Shown one piece after another: positions 24,758 through 32,938 of a DNA stretch of 64,000 nt (positions are counted from its first letter, which is position 1; each line of letters begins with the position of its first letter). Both the position numbers and the translations under genes were made by a program. The notes below the pieces were generated by a model. The model was not told the origin of the DNA, made no database searches, and saw only the letters and a program-made list of their open reading frames with translations. This stretch comes from Anaerotignum sp. Its GTDB lineage: Bacteria; Bacillota; Clostridia; Lachnospirales; Anaerotignaceae. The stretch covers positions 80,450 through 144,449 of the forward strand of contig NZ_JAFUMA010000066.1 in the NCBI RefSeq assembly GCF_017483025.1. Direction: 5' to 3'.

Positions 24758-25642
24758 TTACGCGCGGGGATGCGCTTTTGCATATACATTTTTCAATTTC
24801 TGATTCGTCAGCTTTGTGTAAATCTGTGTGGTAGAAATATCAGAATGACCCAGCATTTCCTGCACAGAACGCAGATCCGCTCCATTTTCGATCAGATGTG
24901 CCGCAAAGGAATGGCGCAGCATATGCGGGGTGATGTCTTCCTCAATACCAGCTTTTTTCGCATAGGACTTGATGATCTTCCAGAAGCCCTGACGGGTCAT
25001 GGGCCTGCCGTTGCAGTTCACAAACAGTGCATCCTCTTCCGGCCTAGAAATCATATTTTCGCGCACCTTTTCCATATATCTGCGCAAAGAGAACTTTGCC
25101 TGAGCGCCGATGGGAATGATACGGCTTTTGGCATCGCTGCCGCAATGGATATATTCCAGGGAAAGGTTGATATCCTCCACCTTCAGGGAAATCAGCTCTG
25201 TCACACGGATGCCTGTAGCATACAAAAGTTCCAGCATGGCCTTATCTCGGATCTCTTTGTCCTCGTCACCATTAGGCTGTTCCAGCAGCAGCTCCACTTT
25301 ATCCAAAGATAAAATTTCGGGAACCTTCTTTTCCACCTTAGGCATCTCCAAGTCCGCCGCAGGGTTTTCTGTTACATAGCCTTTGCGCTGCAGATACTGA
25401 TAAAAAGAACGAATGGACGCAATATTTCTGGACACAGTTGCCCCTGCCTTATGCTGCTTCTGCAGTTCATAGACATAAGCCATCACGTTCGTACGATTCA
25501 CCTTTGCAGCATCCAGGACGCCGGATTCCTTCATAAATCGGCAAAAGCCCCGCAAATCTCTGCCATAGGAGAGCACGGTATTTTCTGATGATTTTTTTTC
25601 TTCCCGTAAATATTCGGTAAAATCAACAATGCGCTGTTCCAT
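24758..25642 (-). CDS. xerD: Tyrosine recombinase XerD
   Basis: The 294-residue integrase-family protein has a SAM-like N-terminal core-binding domain (1-90) and the catalytic set Arg (ATGIRVTEL), Lys (DAKSRIIPIG), HxxR (HMLRHSFAAH), His (LGHSDISTT) and Tyr (TQIYTKL). With a partner it resolves chromosome dimers at dif. The spoIIM-xerD order and the lack of any mobile-element context argue for the housekeeping enzyme. Confidence 0.93.
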   Translation of the reverse strand: MEQRIVDFTEYLREEKKSSENTVLSYGRDLRGFCRFMKESGVLDAAKVNRTNVMAYVYELQKQHKAGATVSRNIASIRSFYQYLQRKGYVTENPAADLEMPKVEKKVPEILSLDKVELLLEQPNGDEDKEIRDKAMLELLYATGIRVTELISLKVEDINLSLEYIHCGSDAKSRIIPIGAQAKFSLRRYMEKVRENMISRPEEDALFVNCNGRPMTRQGFWKIIKSYAKKAGIEEDITPHMLRHSFAAHLIENGADLRSVQEMLGHSDISTTQIYTKLTNQKLKNVYAKAHPRA

Positions 25643-25812
25643 TCAAACAATCCCCTTCGTTCATAGTATCTTAAATTATACTGAGTTTTTCAGGGATTGT
25701 CGATATATTTTGTTGAAAAAATGTAAATTTTGTGAACTTTTTGTGAACAATTGACCCAAAATCAATAAAAATTCCGTAAAAAATGGGCTCACCCTCCATT
25801 TTCACGAAACTT

Positions 25813-26388
25813 TTATGCCAGCAGAATGGCCCGTTCCACCCCCGCAGCAGCCGCCAGCAGCACGATGGATACGCCGAACAAAATACAGTATTCCATCTGT
25901 TTACGCCGTCGTTCCCGCTTCAGGGCGCGCTTTGGGCCTTCCTCCTGCCAGGAAAGCAGATAATAAATGGATGCCGACATAATAATAATATAAGCCGGAA
26001 TCAACAGCAGATTCTGAGGCAGAAAGGTTGCCGCGGAAAAGAGAATACCCTTTGCGCCATAGGTGGCCATCATCATAGCAGAAGTGAACCCCACGGCAAC
26101 GCTGCGGAAGAGAAACGCCGCTCCCGCAAAGAAAAGCCCCAGCTGCATCCAGCCTCCCAGCCAGATAATGATGTCATACTTCAGATATTTCCAGAAGATA
26201 GAAAGGAAAGAGGCTTCCGATGTTTCCTCCAGGGCAATCTGCAGGAAAACAGACAACTCCCCCTGCTGCCCCGCAGGCAAAAGATTTGCCGCCAATGCGC
26301 CCCCGGCTGTGCCCAATAAAAAAGATAGACAAACGATGCCGATAATCTTCTGCACCTGTTTGTCTATCCCTCGTTTTTTCTTTTTCAT
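25813..26388 (-). CDS. spoIIM: Stage II sporulation protein M
   Basis: About 191 residues with four to five membrane helices after a Lys/Arg-rich cytoplasmic start (MKKKKRGIDKQ). SpoIIM belongs to the DMP septal peptidoglycan-degrading complex (SpoIID-SpoIIM-SpoIIP) that drives engulfment. The start at 26388 has GGGGGG at six bases; an in-frame ATG at 26394 is too close. It lies between nudix and xerD genes in the same direction; spoIID and spoIIP are not in this window. Confidence 0.9.
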   Translation of the reverse strand: MKKKKRGIDKQVQKIIGIVCLSFLLGTAGGALAANLLPAGQQGELSVFLQIALEETSEASFLSIFWKYLKYDIIIWLGGWMQLGLFFAGAAFLFRSVAVGFTSAMMMATYGAKGILFSAATFLPQNLLLIPAYIIIMSASIYYLLSWQEEGPKRALKRERRRKQMEYCILFGVSIVLLAAAAGVERAILLA

Positions 26389-26435
26389 AGCCATCCCCCC
26401 TGGTATAGGGTATGGCTCGTCTGGCTCGATTATGC

Positions 26436-26963
26436 TTATTTTCTCGTCATCCAGGCAAAAATCGCCGCAATGGTCTTTCCATCTTTGATCTCACCTTTGT
26501 AGATCATATCTACCGCCTCATCCAGCGTATATTTTTCGATCTCCAAAAATTCATCGGCATCCAGCTTCTGCTGCCCTTCTGTCAGGTCTGTGGCAATAAA
26601 CAGCGTGATTTTTTCTGTGCAGTAGCCCACGGTGGGATACATCTCGCAGAGGAATTCCAACGTTTCTGCCTTTTTGCCCGTTTCCTCCTCCAGCTCACGC
26701 AGCACGCCTGCTTCAGCGTCTTCCCCTTCTTCCAGCACGCCGGCAGGGATCTCCAGCAGCATTTCCTTGAAGGCATGGCGATACTGACGGACAAAGATCA
26801 GGCTGCCGTCATTATCCACAGCCAGAACCGCCGCCGCATTTTTGCCGCGAACGACAGTCTCTCTGTAGGCTTCGCTACCATCAGGCATACGCAGCTTGTC
26901 CACTGTAATGGTCACGATCTTTCCTTTATGGGTCACATTGCTTTCCAATACTTCGTAGCTCAT
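26436..26963 (-). CDS. NUDIX hydrolase, ADP-ribose pyrophosphatase type
   Basis: The 175-residue protein carries a full Nudix box, GVLEEGEDAEAGVLRELEEETG (about 76-97), with the catalytic EExxG Glu pair. PAGVLEEGE and the preceding FVRQYRHAF segment are typical of ADP-ribose pyrophosphatases (NudF-like), which hydrolyse ADP-ribose to AMP and ribose-5-phosphate. GGAGAG site at good spacing. It probably shares a transcript with spoIIM, 47 bp downstream. Confidence 0.9.
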   Translation of the reverse strand: MSYEVLESNVTHKGKIVTITVDKLRMPDGSEAYRETVVRGKNAAAVLAVDNDGSLIFVRQYRHAFKEMLLEIPAGVLEEGEDAEAGVLRELEEETGKKAETLEFLCEMYPTVGYCTEKITLFIATDLTEGQQKLDADEFLEIEKYTLDEAVDMIYKGEIKDGKTIAAIFAWMTRK

Positions 26964-26986
26964 ATTTTCTCTCCTTATTTAAAGGA

Positions 26987-27031
26987 AAAGGCGCTCTGTA
27001 GGTTGGCTCTCAGCCAACCATCGACAGCGCC
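26987..27031 (-). terminator. Terminator after the aminotransferase gene
   Basis: A two-part stem: GGCGCT/AGCGCC outside and GGTTGGCT/AGCCAACC inside, followed on the reverse strand by TTTTCCTTT. Some readthrough into the NUDIX gene is possible. Confidence 0.7.
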
Positions 27032-27060
27032 TCTCCCGATGGCTTTTGCCATGTTTTCGC

Positions 27061-28257
27061 TTATTTCAGCTCTTTTACCATCGCTTCGATACGATCCATG
27101 CCTTCTTTGATCAGTTCCATGCTTGTTGCATAGGACAAACGGATATAATCGGGCATGCCGAAATCTGCACAGGGCACCACTGCCACATATTTCTTTTCCA
27201 GCAGGATAGACGCAAAATCTGCCGCCGTTTTGATTTCCTGTCCATCGTAGGATTTCCCATATGTGCCGGAAACATCCGCAAATAAATAGAATGCACCCTG
27301 AGGCTTCAGAGCAGAGATGAGAGGAATGCCCTCTTCTCTTTCATAGATATAGTCTCTGCGTTTTTTGAATTCTACGCACATTTCCGCTACACAATCCTGA
27401 GGGCCATTCAGGGCTGTAATGGTAGCCACCTGAGCGATGGTGTTAGGATTGGATGCCATATGGGACTGCAAGGATGCCATCAGCTTTGCGATGGGCAGAG
27501 GTGCAGCCGCATAGCCGATTCTCCAGCCTGTCATGGCATAGCTCTTGGAAACGCCGTTGATGACGATGGTTCTATCATAAATTTCCTTGCTCAGAGAAGC
27601 GATGCTGATATGTTCCTTGCCTTCATCGTAGATCAGTTTTTCATAAATTTCATCGGCGATCACCAGGATATCGTGGCTGATGGCAAATTCTGCAACCATT
27701 TCCAGATCCGCTTTACTCATGACCTGACCTGTAGGGTTGGAGGGTGTTGTCAGCACGACAGCCTTTGTTTTTTCTGTATATGCGTTTTCCAGTTCTTCCT
27801 TTGTCATCATGAACTGGTTTTCTTTCTTTGTATAGATGATCACAGGCACACCGCCGGCAATACGAACCATTTCGGAATAGCTCAGCCAGAAAGGCGCAGG
27901 GATGATGACTTCATCGCCTTCATTCAAGATCGCCATGAATGTGTTGATCAGGGAATGTTTTGCGCCATTGCTGATGACCACCTGGGCAGGTTCATACTCC
28001 AGGCCATTGTCTCTTTTCAGTTTATCGCAGACAGCCTTGCGCAGCTCGGGCATACCTGCTGCAGGTGTATAGCGTGTCTGTCCATTATGAATAGCATCGA
28101 TACCGGCCTGGCTGATGTGGGCAGGTGTATTGAAGTCGGGTTCCCCTGCGCCAAAGGAAACGACATCCAGCCCTGCGGCCTTCATTTCAGCCGCTCTGGA
28201 AGAAATTGCCATTGTGGTAGATGCTTTGATACTCATTGCTTTTTTAGATAATTCCAT
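27061..28257 (-). CDS. Pyridoxal-phosphate aminotransferase, aspartate aminotransferase (fold type I) family
   Basis: About 398 residues. The PLP lysine is in GVSKSYAMTGWRIGY (about 235), the Asn/Asp/Tyr cofactor contacts are in TTPSNPTGQV and IADEIYEKLIYD, and a C-terminal Arg (YIRLSYATS) binds the carboxylate. This is the AspC/PatA Ib-gamma type that often uses aspartate, aromatic or other amino donors; substrate not decidable. I start at ATG 28257 after GAGGTG; the in-frame GTG at 28266 is that ribosome site itself. Confidence 0.9.
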   Translation of the reverse strand: MELSKKAMSIKASTTMAISSRAAEMKAAGLDVVSFGAGEPDFNTPAHISQAGIDAIHNGQTRYTPAAGMPELRKAVCDKLKRDNGLEYEPAQVVISNGAKHSLINTFMAILNEGDEVIIPAPFWLSYSEMVRIAGGVPVIIYTKKENQFMMTKEELENAYTEKTKAVVLTTPSNPTGQVMSKADLEMVAEFAISHDILVIADEIYEKLIYDEGKEHISIASLSKEIYDRTIVINGVSKSYAMTGWRIGYAAAPLPIAKLMASLQSHMASNPNTIAQVATITALNGPQDCVAEMCVEFKKRRDYIYEREEGIPLISALKPQGAFYLFADVSGTYGKSYDGQEIKTAADFASILLEKKYVAVVPCADFGMPDYIRLSYATSMELIKEGMDRIEAMVKELK

Positions 28258-28303
28258 TTTCTTCACCTCGTAAATATATTTTTATTTTTATCTTTTGTAA
28301 GAT

Positions 28304-28813
28304 TTATTTTTTCAGGAAAATTTTTACGCCGAAAATACCCATAGCCGCCAGGCAGACACCCATGAATTTCATATACATGATGGGTCTTACCTCTTCGCTG
28401 AAGGTAATGCCTACCTCGTCGCCGAAATGAACGGTCGTATCATAGGCGATGACACCGTCGCTGACCATATATGTCATTTCATCTACGCCAAGTACGCCAT
28501 TGACACCGGCATAAAATTCGATCTCTTTATATTTATCGAAAAACATGCTGCGTCCATAGGTGCCGCAGGCTCTTTCGCCATCCTCTGTCTGCATGGCAAA
28601 GGTGATGCTGTTGCCATATTCCGCGCTGGCGATCTCTTCCTCCCCATGGCCGACGATCTTCTGCTCCTCCGCTCTGGCACAGAATACGCTTTCCAGTTCA
28701 TCATAGGTATAGGGATGCCTGCCGAAGCCATTGAACAGGAAAAAACCCGCCAAGGCCACAACGACCATAACGATCACGCCTTTGATAATGATTTGTTTTC
28801 CGCTCTTTTCCAT
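28304..28813 (-). CDS. Membrane-anchored protein of unknown function
   Basis: About 169 residues from ATG 28813 (MEKSGKQIIIKG...), with AAAGGAAA upstream. A single helix near the N-terminus (about 10-28), an extracytoplasmic domain with Cys residues (VFCARAEEQK, ACGTYGRSM), and a second helix near the C-terminus (about 148-163). I do not recognise a family. It follows the aminotransferase gene by 46 bp divergently to nothing, and lies upstream in the same direction, so cotranscription is possible. Confidence 0.65.
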   Translation of the reverse strand: MEKSGKQIIIKGVIVMVVVALAGFFLFNGFGRHPYTYDELESVFCARAEEQKIVGHGEEEIASAEYGNSITFAMQTEDGERACGTYGRSMFFDKYKEIEFYAGVNGVLGVDEMTYMVSDGVIAYDTTVHFGDEVGITFSEEVRPIMYMKFMGVCLAAMGIFGVKIFLKK

Positions 28814-28933
28814 CTCATATTTCCTTTCCGAAGATCCTGCGTAAAAATCGCGAATTTTTCTCCTATAATTTATTATTTTATAATGACATGACAAGAATTA
28901 CAACGAAAAATCGCAATTTTTTGTATAAAAAAA

Positions 28934-28968
28934 GAACAGAATGTCTTACAACAGCTTCTGTTCTCTTT
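28934..28968. terminator. Terminator after the crotonase gene
   Basis: Stem GAACAGAA/TTCTGTTC with a 14-base loop, A-run on the left and T-rich tail on the right; on the reverse strand it ends the crotonase transcript. Confidence 0.7.
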
Positions 28969-28973
28969 TTCTC

Positions 28974-29753
28974 TTATTTCCCTTTGAACCTGGGCTTGCG
29001 CTTCTGCAGAAATGCTGTGACAGCTTCCGTATGGTCTTCTGTTTTTGCAGATTTCACAAAAAGCTCTGCTTCCAGTCGGCAATAGGCTTCGTAATCCCGA
29101 TAAAACGTATCCCAGTAGATCTTCTTCTGCATGGCAATGGCCGCCAGAGGCCTGTTTTTCAACTTTTCCGCAAAGTTCAACGCTTCTGTCATCAGTTCTT
29201 CTTCCCCGACCACCTTTGTCGCCAGGCCAAGGCGCAAGGCTTCTTCCCCCTTGATGGGTTCGCTGAGGGCCATCATCTCGATGGTCTTTGCCAGCCCAAC
29301 CAGATGATACAGATGATAGATTGCCCCTGTATCGCCGCAAAGAGCAACATTGGAAAAGGCCGTCATCAGGGTGCTTTTTGCCGTCATGATACGGAAATCG
29401 CAGGCCAGCGTCAGGGCACAGCCAGCCCCAGCCGCAACACCATTGATGACTGCCACCACGGGCTTTTTACATTTGCGCACAGATGCAGACATCTCCCCTG
29501 AAAGGATCGAAACATCATAACTCAGGAAACCGGGGTTGGCCATCTGCTGGATATCTCCGCCGACAGAAAAATTTCTGCCGCTGCCTGTCAGCAAGATGAC
29601 CTGCACGTTTTCATCCCCTTCGCACAGATAGATGGCTTCTGCCACCTCCTTGAAAAATTCCCCGTCAAAGGAATTACCCGCCCCAGGGCGGTTCAGTGTC
29701 ACCGTAGCAATATGATTTTCGATATTGATCAAAACGCTGTCGAATGTTTTCAT
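28974..29753 (-). CDS. Enoyl-CoA hydratase/isomerase (crotonase) family, PaaG-like
   Basis: The 259-residue protein has the crotonase oxyanion hole regions NFSVGGDIQQM and NGVAAGAGCALTLACDFRIM. In the active-site segment AFSNVALCGDTGAIYHL the hydratase Glu of the EIxLG pattern is missing; an Asp in GDTG corresponds to the PDSG Asp of PaaG-type isomerases. It more likely isomerises an acyl-CoA double bond than hydrates one. No other fatty-acid or aromatic-degradation genes flank it, so the pathway is open. Confidence 0.82.
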   Translation of the reverse strand: MKTFDSVLINIENHIATVTLNRPGAGNSFDGEFFKEVAEAIYLCEGDENVQVILLTGSGRNFSVGGDIQQMANPGFLSYDVSILSGEMSASVRKCKKPVVAVINGVAAGAGCALTLACDFRIMTAKSTLMTAFSNVALCGDTGAIYHLYHLVGLAKTIEMMALSEPIKGEEALRLGLATKVVGEEELMTEALNFAEKLKNRPLAAIAMQKKIYWDTFYRDYEAYCRLEAELFVKSAKTEDHTEAVTAFLQKRKPRFKGK

Positions 29754-29839
29754 CTTTCCCCTCCGTTCTCAATTTGCGCTTTTTTTTAATATTCAACGAA
29801 TTTAGACAAAATTCCTTCCTTTTTTACCATTTCCAAAGA

Positions 29840-29861
29840 AAAAAGGCGCATTACTGCGCCT
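29840..29861 (-). terminator. Terminator after spo0A
   Basis: Stem AGGCGCA/TGCGCCT with a four-base loop, then T-run on the reverse strand. Confidence 0.8.
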
Positions 29862-29869
29862 CGTTTCAT

Positions 29870-30673
29870 TCAGCTTATCTTTTTCGGTCTTTCCTTTCCC
29901 TGGATGCGAAAATATTCCGAAAGGGCAGCGATAAACTGTCCGTTGGTAGGCTTTTCCGCAGGCAGATAGCCTGCCACTTCGAAATAGACCTGGGGGCCAT
30001 TCTTTTTCCATGCGCTTTCAATGGCATGGCGGATGGCGCGCTCCACCTTGCTGGCAGTCGTTTTATACATCCGCGCAATGTCCGGATACAGCCCCTTGGT
30101 AATGCCCACCAGCACATCCTGATCTTCCACTGCCATCAACACCGCCTTGCGAATGTAATGATAGCCCTTGATGCTGGCGGAAATTCCCATACGGCTCAGC
30201 AGTACGGAGATCTCCCCTTCCAGATTGCGGAAGGGGTCTTCCTCCGCCTCCTGTACCACTTCTTTTTTCTTCTCCTGGACAGCGCAGCCATTTTCCTGCT
30301 CCAGCAGCTGATGGATGCGTTCCATCAAGAGTTCCCCCTGAATGGGCTTCGCCATGTAATAATCTGCCCCTAGTGTGATGGCACGGCGCACCAGTTTATC
30401 GCTGTCAATGGCAGAAATCAGGATGCAGATACAACCAATGCCTTCCTTCTTCAGGTTTTCCAATACCCAGAAGCCATCCCGTTCTCCCAGGAGGACATCC
30501 ATCAGAAGCACATCTGGTTTGGTCTGCCTCACCATTTCCAGCAGCGCAGGGCCGCTGTCTGTCATACCCAGAACTGCCATATCCCCTTTTCGTTCCAGGC
30601 ACCGCTTCAGCCGCTGCAGATAAAATCCGTCCCGATCCGCCAGTATCACTTTGTTTTTTTCTTTTCCTTTCAT
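29870..30673 (-). CDS. spo0A: Sporulation master regulator Spo0A
   Basis: About 267 residues: receiver domain (about 8-125), linker rich in Glu/Lys, and the Spo0A-type DNA-binding domain with TASKVERAIRHAIESAW (about 215-230). The phosphoacceptor is Asp59 in VLLMDVLLG and the Lys is in AKPIQG. The usual adjacent acidic pair of the receiver (ADD) reads ADRD, so one Asp is Arg. I start at ATG 30673 (GGGGTG seven bases upstream); an in-frame ATG exists at 30688. In most clostridia spo0A follows spoIVB directly; here it is about 8 kb away. Confidence 0.95.
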   Translation of the reverse strand: MKGKEKNKVILADRDGFYLQRLKRCLERKGDMAVLGMTDSGPALLEMVRQTKPDVLLMDVLLGERDGFWVLENLKKEGIGCICILISAIDSDKLVRRAITLGADYYMAKPIQGELLMERIHQLLEQENGCAVQEKKKEVVQEAEEDPFRNLEGEISVLLSRMGISASIKGYHYIRKAVLMAVEDQDVLVGITKGLYPDIARMYKTTASKVERAIRHAIESAWKKNGPQVYFEVAGYLPAEKPTNGQFIAALSEYFRIQGKERPKKIS

Positions 30674-30713
30674 AAAAGGACACCCCATTTCTTATACACT
30701 CTTTCTGTTTTCC

Positions 30714-30749
30714 GACAGAAAAAGCGGCTTCCCTTCCGCCTTCTGTCGA
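30714..30749 (-). repeat. Inverted repeat in the spo0A leader
   Basis: CGACAGAA and TTCTGTCG arms enclose a smaller CGG/CCG stem, 40 bp before spo0A. The arms contain TGTCG, the core of a 0A box, so it could be an autoregulatory site or an RNA hairpin. Confidence 0.4.
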
Positions 30750-30920
30750 TTTCATTATAAGGGCTGTCAAAAAATTCTGCCATACGACGGGAACCAAATG
30801 CGCTTTTATGAGCGCAAATACCTGAAAAAGGTCTTTTTTGCCGTTCAGGGGTGAAAAATGACTTTTCGAGCAAGTTCAATATTTATTTGCCGTTAAAGCG
30901 GTCTTCTCCGCTTTTCAAAC

Positions 30921-30945
30921 AAAAAAGACCGATTTTATCGGTCTT
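30921..30945 (-). terminator. Terminator overlapping the methyltransferase stop codon
   Basis: Stem AAGACCGAT/ATCGGTCTT with a three-base loop, followed on the reverse strand by TTTT. Confidence 0.85.
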
Positions 30946-31531
30946 ATGTCAGTTCAAATATTAAAATACGTTCCCGTTCATCCTTACCTTCGAAGAGGTC
31001 TCTGCAATCGATCTCCTCCACAAAAGCCAGCGCGTACATAGTCATCAGATAAACCAGATATTCATCATTGGGATAATAGAAAAGCAACCGCATTTTTCTG
31101 GGGTTTTCGTAGTAAGATTCTAAAATACGCCCCATAACGCTTTTCAAAATCTCCACGGAAAAGGGATTGAAAAAATAGAAGCAGTTCGCATCCTCCACCT
31201 GAAACTCTTCCGCGTTGACGCAAAGAAAGGTCACGCCCTGTCCTTTTGCAGCAGTCGTTTTATTCTGCTCCGCCTGTTGGAAAATTTCTTCGTTATATTC
31301 CAGACCAATGGCACGGCAGCCAAGGGCATAATGCAGGAAAAAGCCCACTCTCCCCTTGCCGCAGCCATAATCCACTAAAATACTATCTTTGCTGATATAG
31401 CCGCTTTCTGTCAGCCGCTCTAAAACAGAATAAGGCGTCGGTTCATAGGGGTAATGATACTGGTCTGCATGGGCATCCAGCCGCCCAATGGTATGTATTT
31501 TCAGTTTTTTATCCCACTGCTGTTCTGTCAT
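30944..31531 (-). CDS. Class I SAM-dependent methyltransferase
   Basis: The 195-residue protein has the SAM motif ILVDYGCGKGRVGFFL (about 57-72) and an acidic ribose contact in IGLEYN (about 82-87). No substrate-domain signature is visible. It begins ten bases after the small membrane-protein gene, so the two are cotranscribed. The target molecule is unknown. Confidence 0.8.
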   Translation of the reverse strand: MTEQQWDKKLKIHTIGRLDAHADQYHYPYEPTPYSVLERLTESGYISKDSILVDYGCGKGRVGFFLHYALGCRAIGLEYNEEIFQQAEQNKTTAAKGQGVTFLCVNAEEFQVEDANCFYFFNPFSVEILKSVMGRILESYYENPRKMRLLFYYPNDEYLVYLMTMYALAFVEEIDCRDLFEGKDERERILIFELT

Positions 31532-31541
31532 GTCTCATTCC

Positions 31542-31751
31542 TCAGGCCGCAGGGCCGATGATGCCTTTCATCAGCAGAAAAACCAGCACCAGACAAAGGA
31601 CAAAAACACCGCCCCATTTTACCACAGAATGTTTTTCCTTTTTCAGCTGAATCCCATAAACGAAGGCGATGCCGGAAAACAGCGCCGCGATCCAGCTGCA
31701 AAGCAGAAGGATGATATATATTGGCTCTGGAACGATAAGCATACTATCCAT
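31542..31751 (-). CDS. Small two-helix membrane protein
   Basis: A 69-residue protein with hydrophobic helices at about 8-32 and 46-63, separated by a charged loop QLKKEKHSVVKW. An AAGGAG site lies seven bases before the ATG, and the tight spacing to the methyltransferase gene supports it being real. No family recognised. Confidence 0.65.
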   Translation of the reverse strand: MDSMLIVPEPIYIILLLCSWIAALFSGIAFVYGIQLKKEKHSVVKWGGVFVLCLVLVFLLMKGIIGPAA

Positions 31752-31824
31752 GAAAATTCTCCTTGTTCATATCATAAACGTTCTTTTCGATAATGAATTA
31801 TTATATCATAAAAAAATCCGTAAA

Positions 31825-31848
31825 AAAAGAGCCCGCATTTCTGCGGGC
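31825..31848 (-). terminator. Terminator after degV
   Basis: Stem GCCCGCA/TGCGGGC with a four-base loop and a seven-T run on the reverse strand. Confidence 0.85.
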
Positions 31849-31873
31849 ATAAAAATCATATAAAAATTTCAGA

Positions 31874-32728
31874 TCATTTCTTGGAGAAGCCAGCCAGGCC
31901 AAAAGCCGCAGGGCCGCCATGGGTCGTAATAACACCGCCGGCCTGGATCCATCTTGTCTTTTTGAAGCCTGCTTCTTTTGCTGCATTTTCAACCACTGCA
32001 CGCACTTCATCGGAGAAGCCGATCACATATACGAGCCACAGACATTCTCTGTCCAGATCATATTTTTCTGCATAATCTGCTACCAGCTGTGCTGCCACCT
32101 TGTTCATCTTGCCGCGATATTTCTTTGTCGCCATCAGCTTACCATCCAGAATTTCAATGACGGGATGCAGATTCAGGATGCGGGCCCCCAGGAATGCCAC
32201 GTTGCTGACACGACCACCAGCACGCAGGAATTCCAGATTATCAGGCATAAAGCACATATTCGCGCGGGAGATCAGGTCTTCTGCCGCTTTTACTGCTTCT
32301 TCGATGGTCATATCGGGGTTGTCTCTCAAAATTTCCGCCATAGCAATGACGATATTGCACTGGCCTGCAGAAACCTGCTTTGTATCGATGATGGTCACAT
32401 AATCTCTATCTTCCGCCGCAATCACTGCGCTCTGCATGGAGCATGTGGTGATGGCAGAATAGGCCAGATACAGCAGGTGGGCATCGGGGTATTCTGCATG
32501 GATGGCATCAAATGCTTTTTCAAAGTCCTCGGGCGTGCTGCCGCTGGTTTTAGGCAGCTTGCCTGTGGACTGATAGTAATCCACGATTTTTTCAACAGGG
32601 AATTCGCCATCGTCCAGTGTTTCTGTATCAAAAGAAACATGCATGGGAACGATCTTAACACCATATTCAGCCGCCAGCTGGGCATTTACATCAGAACCGG
32701 TTTCAGCAACAAGAATGATCTGTTTCAT
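31874..32728 (-). CDS. DegV family fatty-acid-binding protein (FakB-like)
   Basis: The 284-residue protein has the DegV landmarks TSGSTPEDFEKAF (about 61-73), the lipid-binding region with RAGGRVSNVAFLGA (about 165-178), KPxxxxxDGK-like HPVIEILDGKL, and a C-terminal HGGPAAFGLAGF-like end. DegV/FakB proteins present fatty acids to the FakA kinase; no fakA is in this window. AGGAAA site. The promoter spacer contains a dyad that may be an operator. Confidence 0.9.
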   Translation of the reverse strand: MKQIILVAETGSDVNAQLAAEYGVKIVPMHVSFDTETLDDGEFPVEKIVDYYQSTGKLPKTSGSTPEDFEKAFDAIHAEYPDAHLLYLAYSAITTCSMQSAVIAAEDRDYVTIIDTKQVSAGQCNIVIAMAEILRDNPDMTIEEAVKAAEDLISRANMCFMPDNLEFLRAGGRVSNVAFLGARILNLHPVIEILDGKLMATKKYRGKMNKVAAQLVADYAEKYDLDRECLWLVYVIGFSDEVRAVVENAAKEAGFKKTRWIQAGGVITTHGGPAAFGLAGFSKK

Positions 32729-32770
32729 AACTATTTCCTTTCGTTACCACTTACAAGGTTATCTTAAATA

Positions 32771-32799
32771 ATCTTACATGGTTTACGATACCATGTCAA
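32771..32799 (-). promoter_or_regulatory. degV promoter with dyad in the spacer
   Basis: Reverse strand: TTGACA (32794-32799), 17 bp, TAAGAT (32771-32776). ACATGG (32776-32781) and CCATGT (32791-32796) form a dyad across the spacer and the box edges, well placed for a repressor. Confidence 0.6.
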
Positions 32800-32876
32800 T
32801 GGTTTTGTCATACTCCTCATATTTCCTGTAAAGAAAACTTTGCTTTCTTTGTCCCAAAAACCTCTGCTTGCACAAA

Positions 32877-32925
32877 AAAAGGACACAAAATGCTTCCTCC
32901 TGCAGGGTTGCCCTTTGTATCCTTT
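32877..32925 (-). terminator. Terminator after the MATE fusion gene
   Basis: Imperfect stem AAAGGA-ACAAA/TTTGT-TCCTTT with a large loop, then a T-run on the reverse strand. Confidence 0.6.
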
Positions 32926-32938
32926 TCTATTCATTCTT

